Of a stretch of DNA of 52,711 nt, positions 52,535 to 52,711 are shown one piece after another. Source of the DNA: Dehalococcoidia bacterium UBA7891 (lineage in GTDB: Bacteria; Chloroflexota; Dehalococcoidia; Lucifugimonadales; UBA826); NCBI GenBank assembly GCA_002500485.1, contig DLRJ01000050.1, forward strand, positions 1 through 52,711. Reading direction: 5' to 3'. Both the position numbers and the translations under genes were made by a program. The notes under the pieces are model-generated. The model had not been told where the DNA came from. It ran no database searches and worked only from the letters and a program-made list of their open reading frames with translations. The stretch's first letter is position 1, and the number at the start of each line of letters is the position of its first letter.

Positions 52535-52711
52535 GATGGCACATCAGCTATTTCTTTGAAGAGTACTTGAAATTGGAATCATGTTGTTCTGCTGGAAGTT
52601 GATACCCTCCACACTCGAAAGGATAAGCAAGTATCCCACTGGGAAATTCCGTGCCTGCACCATAACATTTCCAATAGAAGAATGAGCCTGGCTGAACCCA
52701 ATGAAGATAGC

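Larger units (their letters stand above)
52126..52711. other. Gene-poor right end with tRNA remnant
   Basis: No full gene. It contains a degenerate tRNA-like segment, a tandem ATGTGGCAAAA duplication at 52422-52444, and a short coding-like frame. A forward frame across 52095-52418 overlaps these and the start of the MFS gene and looks non-coding. Confidence 0.55.

Noticed and set aside
1..52711. CRISPR arrays, transposases, rRNA genes
   Set aside because: I saw no regularly spaced repeats, transposase motifs or rRNA sequence in the window.

Overview
The window looks like a chromosomal segment of a free-living marine bacterium, most plausibly a SAR202-type Chloroflexota. That is an inference from the moderately low GC, the many SDR, MFS and FAD oxidoreductases, the orphan GatC/GatA pair and the small DUF5679-type zinc ribbon; no taxonomic marker gene is present. 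UGA is used as a normal stop in many genes (the ORFs ending at 2924, 23058, 40223, 41355 and 46667), so the standard bacterial code applies.

The most striking locus is at the far left (about 54-1188, minus strand). It encodes a 105-residue protein of unknown function, then a ferredoxin:thioredoxin-reductase-like protein (FtrB type) and a glutaredoxin-like protein. Both of the latter are broken in a naive reading by in-frame UGA codons. All three UGAs fall exactly on redox-active cysteine positions: both active-site disulfide cysteines of FtrB, and the first Cys of the glutaredoxin CxxC. Each UGA is followed by a 7-bp hairpin whose apical loop begins 21-23 nt downstream and carries a GU. I read this as a selenoprotein operon: a predicted diselenide FtrB next to a Sec (UGPC) glutaredoxin, closed by a rho-independent terminator before tRNA-Asp.

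Layout: 1.3-5.5 kb, acyl-CoA synthetase, DapA-family aldolase, SDR and enoyl-CoA hydratase. 5.5-10.1 kb, an accessory stretch with hypothetical membrane, lipoprotein and soluble proteins, a 5'-truncated gene and several families of short intergenic repeats. 10.1-12.5 kb, MFS transporter, tRNA-Val and an SDR with an unusual active site. 12.6-21.6 kb, a tight minus-strand run: MFS, HpcH-type aldolase, SMP-30 lactonase, FAD oxidase, Gfo/Idh/MocA dehydrogenase, PLP aminotransferase, GatC, GatA and an alpha/beta hydrolase. 21.8-32 kb, MFS, phosphotriesterase-like, VOC, RidA, S51 peptidase, thioredoxin-like ferredoxin, SDR, a VLRF1-type release factor, a large alpha/beta hydrolase, RpiB, a TPP-enzyme half and an epimerase. 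32.2-40.2 kb, DUF5679-type protein, class III aminotransferase, FAD oxidase, NIPSNAP, GalE, acyl-CoA synthetase, HAD and PPi-type phosphofructokinase.

From 40.3 kb a SAM-I riboswitch with its own terminator precedes a methyl-cycle operon: MTA phosphorylase, rhodanese, PfkB kinase, AdoHcy hydrolase and SAM synthetase. It continues into phosphohexomutase, an Ldh-family dehydrogenase and DNA polymerase I. An opposing MFS gene and a degenerate tRNA-Asp-like remnant close the window.
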